Shown: in pieces, positions 1 through 11,485 of the stretch
How the letters are laid out: every line of letters begins with the position of its first letter
Position numbering within the stretch: position 1 is the first letter of the stretch
The notes under the pieces: model-generated
The model's database searches: none
Told to the model about the DNA's origin: nothing
The model's input: only the letters and a program-made list of their open reading frames with translations
Assembly: GCF_030272615.1 (NCBI RefSeq)
Contig: NC_081412.1
Location: 39,176,791 to 39,240,790, forward strand
Direction: 5' to 3'
DNA length: 64,000 nt
Origin: Cryptomeria japonica
Taxonomy: Eukaryota > Streptophyta > Pinopsida > Cupressales > Cupressaceae
Made by a program: the position numbers and the translations under genes

Positions 1-289
1 ACATCAACCTTCCAGATACTTGAAATTGAGGGGGACATAATGATAATTTGACTACTCCCATGATACACACCTTTGATATTAATGACACCATAAAACATCA
101 CAATCTTCAACTCTTTGTACACATCAGTCAACATGCATTGGCATATTGATCTGTTTGTACAATTTGCTACCATCAACATTTGAGGTAAGTATCTTTTCAC
201 TCTTGAAAATTATATAGATATTGAAAATTATTCTAAAAAAATAAAATAAATTTCTTTATCACTTCCAAATTTATGGAACCATTTAATAG

Positions 290-939
290 CTAATGCATTT
301 CCAATTCCATTTCATGGTGTTTGCTCAAATTGAAACCTACAAATTTGATATATATGGAGAATTTCAAGACTAGATTGGTTATTGTACTAAATTCAATCAA
401 CAAATTACATACATTTACTCTCAGCACCTCAAAGAGATTTTGACATTGATGCAAGATCATCCCTGGTTCTTGGCAATCTTGCATCAACCAAAAATATTTC
501 TTTTCTCTTTGTTTTTTGTTTTGCAGTTTCAACATTTCATTTTGCATTTTCTTGCTTTGGCTCACTAGATCTCGTGGAGTTGGATTTTTCTTAAGGACAT
601 GATCATATTCCTTATTCCTAAACCACGGAGCATTTGGATCATTTTTCGGCAAGTTATCGATTCTGGATTCTGAGATAGTTTTCTGGCACTAGAATTGTTT
701 GGACCTATTTGCATTGGTGAATCTATCAGATCCCTTCTGTAGCTTGCGGAGCCCTGTGCATAGATTCCGATGTTCCTTGGTATGTGGCCGACCTTCCCTT
801 TGATTAGCACTTCATCCTTTGGATTTTTCGGAGGCCAAGCTATAATTGGTTTTACACGTTTGATCTTGTTCTTTAGCATTTGATCCCTTTTGGGCCGACC
901 AGATCTTCTTGGATCATATAAATTATTGTAATTGAGCAT
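290..939 (-). pseudogene. unassigned broken reading region
   Basis: Two overlapping minus-strand reading frames (565-939 and 290-652) follow each other as if they were parts of one protein, rich in Lys, Arg, Asn and Pro. The first contains a basic stretch (DPRRSGRPKRDQ) and a Trp-Pro-Pro motif (IIAWPPKNP). The second contains NDPNAPWFRNKEYD and a Lys/Gln-rich helix. I recognise no family. The frame change between them suggests decay. It could be a remnant of a transposable-element protein or of a host gene exon. The sequence beyond its 5' end (950-1225) is less AT-rich than the following 1.3 kb and ends in CACCAAACA, but I see no firm element boundary. Confidence 0.25.
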
Positions 940-2530
940 GAGAAGTCAGTCAAAAGAAACCAAATAGAACATAGTAGACAGATCTTAGGTTTGGAGGTTT
1001 GAGAGTGACCTGTTTTGTAAATAAGCATGTTTGTAGTAGGCCAGTGAGCCGAATCTTGTAATCTGGATGTTACCGGTTATCTGTAATCAGCTTTCATGAT
1101 CTAACATATTCAGTTTTGCATTGCCTCCATCATAGCCTCTTGTTTCCGTTGTGTTTACTGTTGCTGCCCGGTCCGGATTGATCTCTTTGAGGTCCCTCTT
1201 AATTGGTGACTGCACCAAACATCGAATAATAGGCAAACAATATACTGCTTCTTAGACAAATCTATCATTCAAGCATTGCTTCCTCAATTACAAGATATTA
1301 CCTATGAAGAAGACATTGATGATAAATTATCAATTATTTTTATATTAAGAAACTTCTATACAAAATGATAATTCACATTGAATCAAAACAACCTTATAAT
1401 CAATGCAAGTTGTATTGAAGAATGATGAACCTATTCTATGACCATGTAAAATTATACTTTGCCACCAATTAGCTTATTTAAGAACTTAAAAAACCATGAA
1501 TTCTACATGAGCAATATAGTAAATTAAAAAATGTGTTATTGTTTTTTTAATCTCTAACTTTCAATTGAATAATAGCAAGCTATAACGTTACAAAATATCT
1601 TGCTAAAAGATAATCAAATTTATCTTCTCTCTATCACATTGTCTTTTAACATCCTATTATATAAAGCAACTCTCATAATGAATTATTTTGTATTTAAAGA
1701 TGACTACTTGTTAAGGGTAGTTATGTTAACGAAGGACAATGCCATTATAATCATCTTAATATAATTATTGCAAGAAAACAATAAGTTGCATACATAAATA
1801 CAAATATAATTTTGCAAATTAAAAGGTTTTTATTCTTCTAAAGTGCATAGATAGCTTCTCATCTTTAACAAGCACATTGAATTTGGCATATTTGTAAATG
1901 TTGTAGACTTATCATCGAAAGCTATTGACTATATCAAAACTCATTGTCATTGGTTCAAATATAGTTATTGCACATTTCATCCATGTTACACAACTAAATG
2001 CAAACTTCAATTATATAATTATTTATGAGCACTCATAATGTATTGACCAAAGAACCACTTTGATTTGCAATATAAAATAAGAAAATGTATTACATATTTT
2101 AACAACTCTCTAATTATTTTAATATCAAAATATATTCTATGAATAAATGTTTAATATATTACTTAAGATTATATGCATTCATACTTTAATGTAATGATTA
2201 TTATACTTGAAATTTTAATTCTAATTTGACACACATTTTATTTGCAAAATCTCTACAATGTAGATTTAACTTTAATTATATACAAATATCATTATTATTA
2301 TTACAATTTATTATAAATCAAATAACATTACAAATTCCACCACAAACTAGCCGTTGTCTCTAGTTACACTAAGATATTCCCATAAAGGTGAGCACCCAAC
2401 CTAAATGCCATTAAAATGGGAAGAACGTAAAAAGTTAACCACTGTCGTGGAGAAAGACGACGACAGACAGTGGTAATAGACAGAAAAACAATGCACATTT
2501 CTTACCCTCATTTATAATCATAAAATTTCA
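940..2530. other. AT-rich intergenic DNA, no gene seen
   Basis: I see no convincing reading frame, RNA gene or element boundary here. Most of 1250-2400 is strongly AT-rich. The last 130 bases (about 2400-2530) are more mixed in composition and would be the 5' flank of the PPR reading region that starts at 2531. Confidence 0.5.
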
Positions 2531-5073
2531 ATGCCATCGACTGCCAATCTGAGTCTTACTGTCTCAGCTTTATGTAGAGAAGCTCGGTTGAAAGAGGCAC
2601 TACACATACTACTCACCACTCGAAACCCCCCTATAAACTCTTCTATATATCTTCAACTATTGCAGAACTGCATTTCCAAGAAAGCTCTCTCAGAGGGTAA
2701 ACAAATCCACTCATACGTCGCTCATGGAGGATTTGTTTTGCTACAGACACATTATTTCAAAATAACGTTATAAATATGTATGTCAAGTGTGGAAGTTTAG
2801 TGGATGCACGCGAATTGTTTGAACTTTGACCAAATGACTAAACGAGATGTCTTCTCATGGAATATCATAATTGCAGCGTTCAGAAGAAATGGATATACTC
2901 ACGAGGCATTGACTCTCTTTAACCAAATGCAACAAACAGGCACCCAACCCGATCAGTTCACCCTTGCTAGCATTCTTCCAGCCTGTGCGAAAATAAGAGA
3001 CGTGGAACGAGGCATGGAAATCCATCAAAACATTATGGAAATGGGAATTTTGTCAGATGTTGTTGCAAATGCCCTGTTGGACATGTATGCGAAATGTGGA
3101 AACATACACAAAGCACGTAAACTGTTTGAGAACATACCTAAAAAAATGTTGTGTTGTGGACTGCAATGATAGCAGGATATGCACAAATTGGAATTTATGA
3201 CGAGGCTTTAAAGCTTTTCAAAGAAATGCCTCACAGAGATGTGATTTCATGGAATGTAATGATTGCAGGATATGCACAAAATGGGTTGGTTGAAAAGGCT
3301 TTAGAAACTTTTAAGCAAATGCAATTGGCAGGTGTAAAGCCCGTCCCCACAACCTTTGCCAGCATCCTCCCAGGATGCACGAAAACGGGAGCTTTGCAAC
3401 AGGGAATGGCCATCCATCAAAGTATAATCGAGTGCGGATACTTGTCAGATGTTGTAATTGCAAGTGCCCTGGTAGACTTGTATGCAAAATGTAGAAGAAT
3501 ACACATGGCACATGAACTGTTTAACAAATTGCCGCAGAGAAATGTTGTTTCATGGAATGCGATGATAGGAGGATATGCACATAATGGGTTTTTCAAAAGG
3601 GCTTTGGAAACTTTTAAGCAAATGAAGTTGGAAGGTGTAAAGCCAGTCTCCACAACGTTTGCCAGTATCCTCCCAGCCTGCGCCAAAATGGGAGATGTGG
3701 AACAGGGCATGAATATTCATCAAAGTGCAATTGAAAGTGGATTTTTGTCAGATGTTATAGTTACGAGTGCCCTGGTAGACGTGTATGCAAAGTGTGGAAG
3801 TGTACATATAGCATATGATCTGTTTGACAAACTTCCTCAAAGAAATGTGATCTGATGGAATGCAATGATTGCAGGATATGCCCAAAATGGATTTGCTGAA
3901 AAGGCTTTGGAAACTTTTAAGCAAATGCAATTCGAAGTTGTAAATCCAGACTCCACAACTCTTGCTAGTACCCTTCCAGCCTGTGCCAAAATGGGAGCTT
4001 TGAAGCAGGGCAAGATCATCCATCAAATCATCATTGAAAGCGGGTTTTTGTCAGATATTGTAATCGTTAGTGCCCTGATAGAAATGTATGCAAAATGTGG
4101 AAGCATAGACATGGCACGTGAAATGTTTGAAAACATACCCCAAAGAAATGTGATCTCATGGAATGCTATGATCTCGGGCTATGCACAAAATGGCTTTTGC
4201 AAGGATGCTCTCAAACTCTTTGAACTAATGAAGCACTCTGGAACACACCCTGACCATGTAAGCTTCACGTGTGTTTTATTAGCATGCAGCCATGTAGGCT
4301 TAGTGGAAGAGGGTTGTAAATACTTTAACGCCATGGGTGACTCTTACTATATCACTCCTACAATTGATCATTATATGTGTGTGGTTGATTTCTTTGGTCG
4401 TGCTGGTTATCTTGAGGAAGCTTTAAACTTTATCATCAAAATGCCGGTTAAACCTGTGGTCGTTGTGTGGACATGCTTGCTTGGTGCCTGTAAAGCGCAT
4501 AAGAATATTGGTTTAGGAGTATTCACTGCAACTCTTCTTTTCGATCTGGATCCTAAAAATGCTAGAACTTATGTTCTTCTTTCAAACATCTATGCAGATG
4601 CGAAACGACGGCACGAGGTTCAATTGGTAAGGAAATTGATGAAAGATAGAGGAATTAATAAGGTACCTGGATGTAGTTGGATTGAGGACCATAAGATGGT
4701 ACATGTTTTCTGTGCAGGAGACAGATCACATCCACAGACAGATGAAATCTATGCAAAGTTGGAGAAATCATCTTGGGAGCTGAAGGCAGCAGGGTATGTT
4801 CCAGATTCAAAACATGTACTAAATGATGTGGAAGCGGAGGAAAAATAATTATTTCTTTACCACCATAGTGAAAAGTTAGCAATTGCATTTGGATTGATAA
4901 ACACTCTCCCAGGAACAACTATTAGAATTGTCAAGAACCTTCGAGTATGTGTTGACTGTCACATTGCAACCAAGTTTATCTCCAAGATTGTTGGAAGACA
5001 AATTGTTGTGAGAGATGCTAACCGGTTCCATCATTTCAAACAAGGACAATGTTCCTGCGGAGATTACTGGTGA
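2531..5073 (+). pseudogene. DYW-type pentatricopeptide repeat (PPR) pseudogene
   Basis: This is a near full-length PLS-class PPR gene without introns. Such proteins bind organelle transcripts, and their DYW domain is the cytidine deaminase used in C-to-U RNA editing. The reading begins at ATG 2531 and runs through about ten repeats (recurrent motifs VDMYAKCG, SWNAMIAGYAQNG, FASILPACAKMG). It then passes E/E+ motifs (PVVVVWTCLLGACKAH, VPGCSWIE, FCAGDRSHPQ) and ends in a DYW domain with the zinc/catalytic HSEK, the CVDCH pair and terminal CSCGDYW, stop at 5071-5073. It is disabled. There are frame changes near 2745, 2820 and 3145 (the last in a run of seven A), an in-frame TGA at 3853 where Ser is expected in VISWNAM, and an in-frame TAA at 4846 just before the DYW domain. 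Decay looks modest, because every motif is still legible. Two further relics of the same subfamily lie at 21.7-23.2 kb and 35.6-36.3 kb. Confidence 0.9.
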
Positions 5074-7400
5074 TTCTAAAGGAAGCAATCCGTAACCATA
5101 GGCTTGTACTATAACGATGTGCACCTTGTCAGATCTGCAGTCATAAAGAATTGATGAGGTTTGATTTCCAGTTTCTAAGAAGTGCTATTTTCCAAGTATT
5201 TGGAAATGTAGACCATGCTTTTTTATTTATAAAATGAGATCTATAGTATGCAATGTGCTTTTCTTCCTAATACTGGTGGTGGTGAGAATGAGAAAATGGG
5301 AAAAAATGCAGGAGTAATGAAACCAGTATGACCAGATCCTTGGATAACAGAGTGAGAAGGATTATGATCAACACAATGCTTTGAGGTGATGCGGAGAGTA
5401 TCTCTTAGATAGTTTTTTAACCTCCAAAATCTGGCATTCGTATGTTTCTTTTGTCTCGGTTGATTGTATTATTTTGGGACTGAATTACGCATTGTATATG
5501 AAATGTATATGTTCATGTAGATTTTGTATTTTAAGGTTCCTTCACATCCCTCCCTTTGTGTGAGAGTTAATATGTTTTGTGGATTAAAGTTTTCAATCAT
5601 TTAATTTAAATTTATTGTTTTTAATTTAGAAATATATTATTAATATTACACACTGAAAAATAAAATCATCATTTTAATTTTTATAGATGTATAATGTCTG
5701 CAAAACTTTGCATAATAAAATTGATAGATTGATATTTAAGAGAAATGGATATTATTTCTATAAATAGAAGTAATATCATAACTTATATTCAATTTATATT
5801 TATGATATTAAATATTTGACATAATAAGATTCACAAATTGATATTAGTGAGAGAAGGATTCTAATTTAAAGAAAATAAAATAAGCGGTTGTTATGTCATT
5901 TAACTAAAATAAGCACTTGTTATCTCATTTGGGTCTAATAGGGACCATGGTCAACAATGGGAAGCACATGGTTTATTTGTAGATAAGGTTGTTTGAATAA
6001 CACAAAAGTATTTGTTGTTACGCTATAAGTTGAAATTAAAGAATTCAAGAGGATGGAAACCTCGTACGAGGATTTAAAAAAAAACATGATTAAAAAAATG
6101 TCCATAAGAGTGAAAGAACACTACATCAATATATCAGCATGAGTCAAATTGGATACTTTTTTCTTGTACTAAAAACTCAATAAACATAAAAAAAAAATAC
6201 ATTGCACATGACAAGATATAAGTTCAAGATATTGTTAATCGATTACATAGCAAATATTAGTGAAACCTAAATCACAACTATAGTAAGTCTCTTCAATTTT
6301 TTTTGTTTAAATTTCAATTGCTTTTTATAATGATGATAATCAGTTCTGGTGTTTTTTAGGCTATATTAATTTGTAAGACCTATTAAATTGATTTTTCTCC
6401 TTGTACTCTCTTCTATCATTTTGATGATGGATTACAAAGTGTGGTCTGAAACATTGATGCACAAAAACTCACACAATCAAATCCAAAAGCATACATAGAT
6501 AGACTAATGGATTTTGGAAATCTACTGACATTGAAATTCATTATTTTAAAAAATAAAACACTGAAAAATAGTTATTGTGAAGAATTAAAAAAACCAAACT
6601 TTAATTTTTTTTTCATTCAAATCTAAATTTGCTAAAGTTTTGATTAGAATGATTTGAGGTGAATTTTAGTTTTATAATCTAAAAATAAAATTCATTATGA
6701 AGTATCTACTATTTTTCAATATATTTAAATATAATCGTTATGTTAGAATAACTATTAAATTATATTTGGTAGGAAGAGGAGGGGTTGATTCTATTTTTTA
6801 TTGTAAATGTCTCTTACATTTTATCCAAAAATCTTAAACATGGACTAAATATCTTACTGTAGATTTATAAAATGGTGATGGATGATACAAATCAATTTTA
6901 ATATTTAGCTTCATCATTAAATTAAAACTCAATTATAAATTGATGTATTGCATATATAATAATTATTAGATAAAGGTAAGTAAAAATGATAGATGTAGTA
7001 GGTGATGTTCATGTCATCATCATTCCTATTTTCATGTGTTACTAGCTAGCTCTAAATGTGTCATGGTAGTTTAGATATATATTAGGTGTTTTCATTTCCA
7101 TCATGACAATTGTGTGTCTAGTATGGGGATTGTGCATGTGTCATGAGAGTTTTTCAACTAAGTTTTTCTTAACAAAAATGGTATCTTTGTATTGAATACT
7201 TGGATCAACATTAATGGTAGAAAATGTTTTCTCTTCACATTTTGTAAGCAGTTGGGAGTCCTAGATGCCTAAAAGGACACTTCAACAATTATTATACGCA
7301 CATAACTAATGTTTGAGCAGGGGACACGTTTAAGCTTAATGTTGTCCATCATGACAATCAAGCCTTGATTGTCAAATTTGATGTTTCTGATAACTTAATG
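5074..7400. other. AT-rich intergenic DNA, no gene seen
   Basis: This is the 3' flank of the PPR pseudogene. It starts with about 500 bases of mixed composition, possibly an old 3' untranslated region, then becomes very AT-rich with short homopolymers. I find no reading frame of interest and no clear repeat boundaries. Confidence 0.5.
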
Positions 7401-7409
7401 ATGAACGAA

Positions 7410-8810
7410 TAGTACCAAATCAGTACTGAGAGGGGGGGTGAATAAGTACAGACAAAAACACAACCTTAAACCGGTTTGTCAGCAGACACTATGCACTGAC
7501 AGACAAACAACAGCACTAGTCCTTCAACAAAGTTCAACTGGCAAAACCCAGTATAACTAAGACAAGCAAAGACCGGTTGACACTTATCTTCTTATATACT
7601 CTAACACTTCATTTCCATTTCACCCTAATGCATGAACAGGTAATCTACCATCAAAGATGTACATAACACTGCAAGATCAACATGCATCACCGCTTAACAG
7701 AAAACAATCATAACATCACATGAAGAAAACATCACACTTAACACATATATTTTTCACGTGGAAACCCAACTGGGAAAAACCACGGTGGGGATGAATACCC
7801 ACAAGCTTGTTTTTGAACTCTTTAGAAGTTCGCTCTGTTAGGAGCCTTGTCCGGTTAAAGACAGATACAATAGGTTCTGTTAGGAACTGATCCTATTAGG
7901 GATCACCCGGTTAAGGGATGGATACAATACCCGGTTAAGGGTTAAAACCTGTTAAGGGTACCTTGTTAGAGGATTTCAAGAACTCAATAGCTAAAGGATA
8001 TCAATGACTCAGTAGCTTTGAGTTACCCTGTTAAAGGATTTTCAACAAGCTGGTTAAGGCTACCCTGTTAGGGGATTTCACAACTGTTGAAGTGGTTAAA
8101 GATCAACAAGTATATCAATGACCTGATAATAGAACTCAATGCCAATGCTGATCCGCTTAAGCTCCTCTTCACCTTTTGCACCTACACTCTACAGATATAA
8201 CTTCTCTCCTCTGGTCTAGCAAGAATCACATATCTCTTCTCTTAGATACACACACACAACTTTTGCCAACAACCTATGAAAGAATCACAACATCGACCTT
8301 ATAGGACAACAAACAGTCGGTAGCATAAACCCTAAACCGTAAACCTGTTAGGTTAAGGATTTCAAATGGTTCAATCCTGACCATTGAGCATACTGCATTG
8401 AATGCAACAGTCATTCTCCATCATTTGTTTTCCATCAATTTCATGGTGGCTGATAACTCATCACACATTATCACCGTTTACAGACTTTGCACATTCCCGA
8501 GGTAGATAGGAACACTCTCCTTCATGCAAGATACTTCACGCGCACAAGGCTTACGTGGCAACACTATCTGTTCTTTGTTACCATGCTAACTTCATCACAT
8601 AAAGTCACCAGTTGATCCACACAGGCTTGAAACACTCCAACCGGAAACCCTGAAGTTGAGACCACCAACCGGTAGTCATACATTGCTTCCATGTGCCGGT
8701 TCACCTTGATCAAGCACACCACTTCACTTTGGTACAAATACCGGTTCACAGTGTTATACCGATTCTTACATATGTCGATTCTCACCTCTTCAGTGTATTG
8801 ACATCAATGA
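7410..8810. repeat. unclassified plant repeat
   Basis: The segment opens with GAGAGGGGGGGTGAATAAGT, a phrase I associate with dispersed plant repeats. It also holds ACGTGGAAACCCAACTGGG followed by a CACGGTGGGG stretch near 7756-7790, another phrase I associate with such repeats. From about 7840 to 8120 a degenerate short motif of the type CCTGTTAAGG or CCGGTTAAGG recurs roughly ten times. No protein is recognisable. The segment stops where the terminal sequence of transposon copy A starts (8816). An LTR or untranslated part of a larger element is possible, but I cannot set its class. Confidence 0.4.
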
Positions 8811-8949
8811 CAAGGGTGTGTGCATAAAGATGGTGGTTAGAAAAGTGGACACCACCCAAAAAAAACTTGGAAAAACAAGCAACGTGTACGTGGTTTTAAA
8901 ATATCAAATTCCTGCATACGCGCTTAGGTTTGTTCTTCCTGAGCCTAGA

Positions 8950-9115
8950 AAAGGTAGCGCGTATGTGCTGAGTTTAGGAAACTGAGCGCGTACGCGCTAC
9001 GACTAGGAAAATTAGCGTTTATGCGCTGCTTATAGGAAAATGAGCGCGTACGCGCTACGACTAGGAAAATTAGCGTTTATGCGCTGCTTATAGGAAAATG
9101 AGCGCGTACGCGCTA
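8950..9115. repeat. left subterminal palindrome cluster of copy A
   Basis: The 14-bp palindrome AGCGCGTACGCGCT occurs at 8985, 9043 and 9101, exactly 58 bases apart. The imperfect relative AGCGTTTATGCGCT sits between them at 9014 and 9072, and another form, AGCGCGTATGTGCT, is at 8957. The linker AGGAAAAT is repeated too. Clustered subterminal repeats are typical transposase-binding regions in many plant DNA transposons; that role is inferred here. Confidence 0.85.
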
Positions 9116-9270
9116 ATAATCCTAGTAAAACCGCGTACATAGTGCCTGATAAATTTTTTGTTATAAAAAAACTGGGTCCTCATTCACCCGAAAAGCGCAT
9201 TTTTTACTTTGTTTTTTTCCCATTTCCTAACCTAAACCGTGAACGGGGTGCTAAATTTGTCCTCCAGGCT

Positions 9271-10431
9271 ATGGATCAAGGTTAGTTTTTGTTTATTTTT
9301 GTCTTTCTTTCTGGTTTATGCAATTTGTTTTACATTTTGAATTTAATTTCATTAATTTTGATTAGGTTTTTTCATTTTTTGTTTCAAAAACCAGATTCTT
9401 CTAATCCAGAACAAGAACAACCAAATGCACCTCCTGTAAACCCACAAGAACAACCAAATGCACCTCCTAAAAACAGACAAGAACAACCCCCAATTCCTCC
9501 TTTTGATCGCACAGCCGAAACACAGGAAGAATTAATTAATCAGTTAGGGCAAAATACATCCAAAATCAATAGACTGATTGTAAAATTGAAAACTTCTGAA
9601 CTTGACCGTCATCAATCCCTTGCCACTAGCCTAGAAACATTAGCTAGTGGTGCCATAGCTGTTTCCATAGAAATTACCAAATGGGGAAGCTTTAGGGATA
9701 GGTGTCGTCAATTCTATGCCAATGGGCTATCATACGATGGAGTTAAAAACAAAAATATTTCTAAACAACAAATATGTGCCCTTTTTGTTGACCCCAAAAC
9801 TGGTCAGTCATTACCTCCTAATGCAAAGAGGTTTCCCATAAATTGGTGTACCAATGTGCAGATGAAGAATCTTTTTTGGCAGAGGTGGTGGATGGTCTTT
9901 GACAATCCACCTTGTAATAATTATGAGGTGCCATTATATTTTTTGAGAAAAATAGATTGTGAGTTTGTGCTCAATGTGCACCCAAATTATTTTGACATGA
10001 GAGAGTTTCATGGTAGAGGTGGTGGCTCTGCCCAAGATAGACCTGGAGCCCATAGGCGATTAGCCGTGGAGAGTCGTCGCCCCCTAGCACCCAAACCCAA
10101 GGTGCATCAGGTTGTCCCATTAGAGCTGAAAGAGTCGATGGAGCTACAGACTCTTCAGGGGACCACAACATTGACTGGTGCCATCATCCAGCATGGGACA
10201 TCATTAGCACACCCTATTGTATTAGATGATGAGCCGTTAGAGGGCGACAGAGAGCCCATCGAGCATATGTGTGTCAGTTGCTCGGGGATAGATGATGCAG
10301 CCGGTGCAGATGGATACTCATATCATCTATGCATGATTTGCGGTTGTAGATGTCAGGCTCACATGGTTGAGGATGTCACGCTAACAGATGAGTTGATGGA
10401 CATGGTGTTTGCCCATGAGCCACAGACATAG
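9271..10431 (+). CDS. transposon ORF1, unknown function, Cys/His cluster (copy A)
   Basis: A continuous frame of 380 codons is open from 9289. The better start is ATG 9271, with a ten-base first exon (MDQ plus one base), GT donor at 9281 and AG acceptor at 9393-9394, which joins in phase to DSSNPEQEQPN. The protein has Pro/Gln-rich direct repeats (EQPNAPP) near its N terminus, then a likely coiled coil (QNTSKINRLIVKLKTSELD), then a central domain with WGSFRDRCRQFY and QMKNLFWQRWWMVFDNPP. A C-terminal cluster follows (CVSCSG, then HLCMICGCRCQAH) that looks metal-binding. Copy B has the same domains and the same Cys/His spacing at its core (HLCTICESRCQTH), so the gene is conserved within the element. 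The frame stops at 10429-10431 directly before a GT. Exon-like blocks continue downstream, so the full product may be longer through splicing. I know no named family for it. Confidence 0.6.
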
Positions 10432-10548
10432 GTTTGTTGATTTGAATTCATAACATTTTATTTATCAGTCACTTTAATTTTGTAATTACATAAATGAATT
10501 TTCATATATACATCGATTTAAATTGAGACAAATAATATGCATTTCAGG

Positions 10549-11299
10549 ATGTAGCAGTGGTATCCCATACACCTCCCCCAGTTACCACAGCTGCAACTTC
10601 GACGCCTGAGGTATAAATTTTGTAACATGTTAAAATAGAATAGTACACTTTGAATTCAAAAAAATACAAGATATACTAACTATCTTTAATGCTTGGTCTA
10701 ATTTCTGGTTTGTAGGTGTTGACAGGGGACGAAATGTCCCAAATTGATGACATCACGCTGTCGATGATTGATTTTGGCCTACAAGGCTATACGGTATCAT
10801 ATTTTGTACAACTCTTTTTATGTATTGTTTTGATGGAATATGCAAGTCATTTCATTTTAGATTTTTAAAATTATGTTTAATTTATTATTTGTACTAATAT
10901 CTCATGTTAATTTTATGTTTTTAGGGCACCCCCTCTGCGTCTAGGGCTCGTTCGAAGAAAAAGAATATCTCGAAGACGCCAAAACGTGTGAAGAAGGTAA
11001 TTGAACTCATTTTTAATTATACAATTGTTTGAAAATGTTGGAATCAAGTATTAGTTGGGGTTTGTAGACTGATTAGTGTTTTTTTGTCTATTTTACATGT
11101 ACAACGGCCATTGAGCTTTGTGGATATGTTGAATGCACTTGATTTGCCCGCAAATCAAGAGAGGGCGGAGGTATGTATCTCTACTTTATTTTCTTGATTT
11201 CATGATTATATGCACGTGTACATGTGAACTTGTGATATATTATAATCTTATATTTTTTTCATACAAGAAATATCCATACCTATTTCGTCAATGGTGAAC
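10549..11299 (+). other. exon-like blocks downstream of ORF1 (copy A, part 1)
   Basis: Short open blocks are bounded by splice-like sites. One runs from the AG at about 10548 to GT at about 10612 (DVAVVSHTPPPVTTAATSTPE). A second starts at about 10717 and ends at GT near 10794 (VLTGDEMSQIDDITLSMIDF). A third, basic block starts after the AG near 10924 (ARSKKNISKTPKRVKK). A fourth carries LSFVDMLNALDLPANQERAE. Intervening DNA is AT-rich with pyrimidine tracts. Copy B keeps the same blocks in the same order on its minus strand (about 28.2-29.0 kb), which argues for real exons. The acceptor of the fourth block is not an obvious AG. Whether they join ORF1 or form a second product is unclear. Confidence 0.5.
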
Positions 11300-11485
11300 C
11301 CTCCTCCTTGCACTGTGTTATCCTCGATTTTAGTTTGGCCAAAATCATGAGGTAACCCTATGAAACTGGTCTGTTTCGTACCTTATGGTCTTCGGGAGAG
11401 CTTAATCAACTTGGTCGGTTAGTTCGTTTCGTTCTTCACTTTTCATTTTTGTTATTTTTCCTTGCTTTCTACATTTGCATTTTAA

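Noticed and set aside
3231-4026. Minus-strand frames in the PPR pseudogene
   Set aside because: Antisense shadows. Their repeated wording simply mirrors the PPR repeats.
3853-4848. RNA editing could rescue the stops in the PPR gene
   Set aside because: This is a nuclear locus. Plant editing of this kind acts on organelle transcripts, and separate frame changes would remain.
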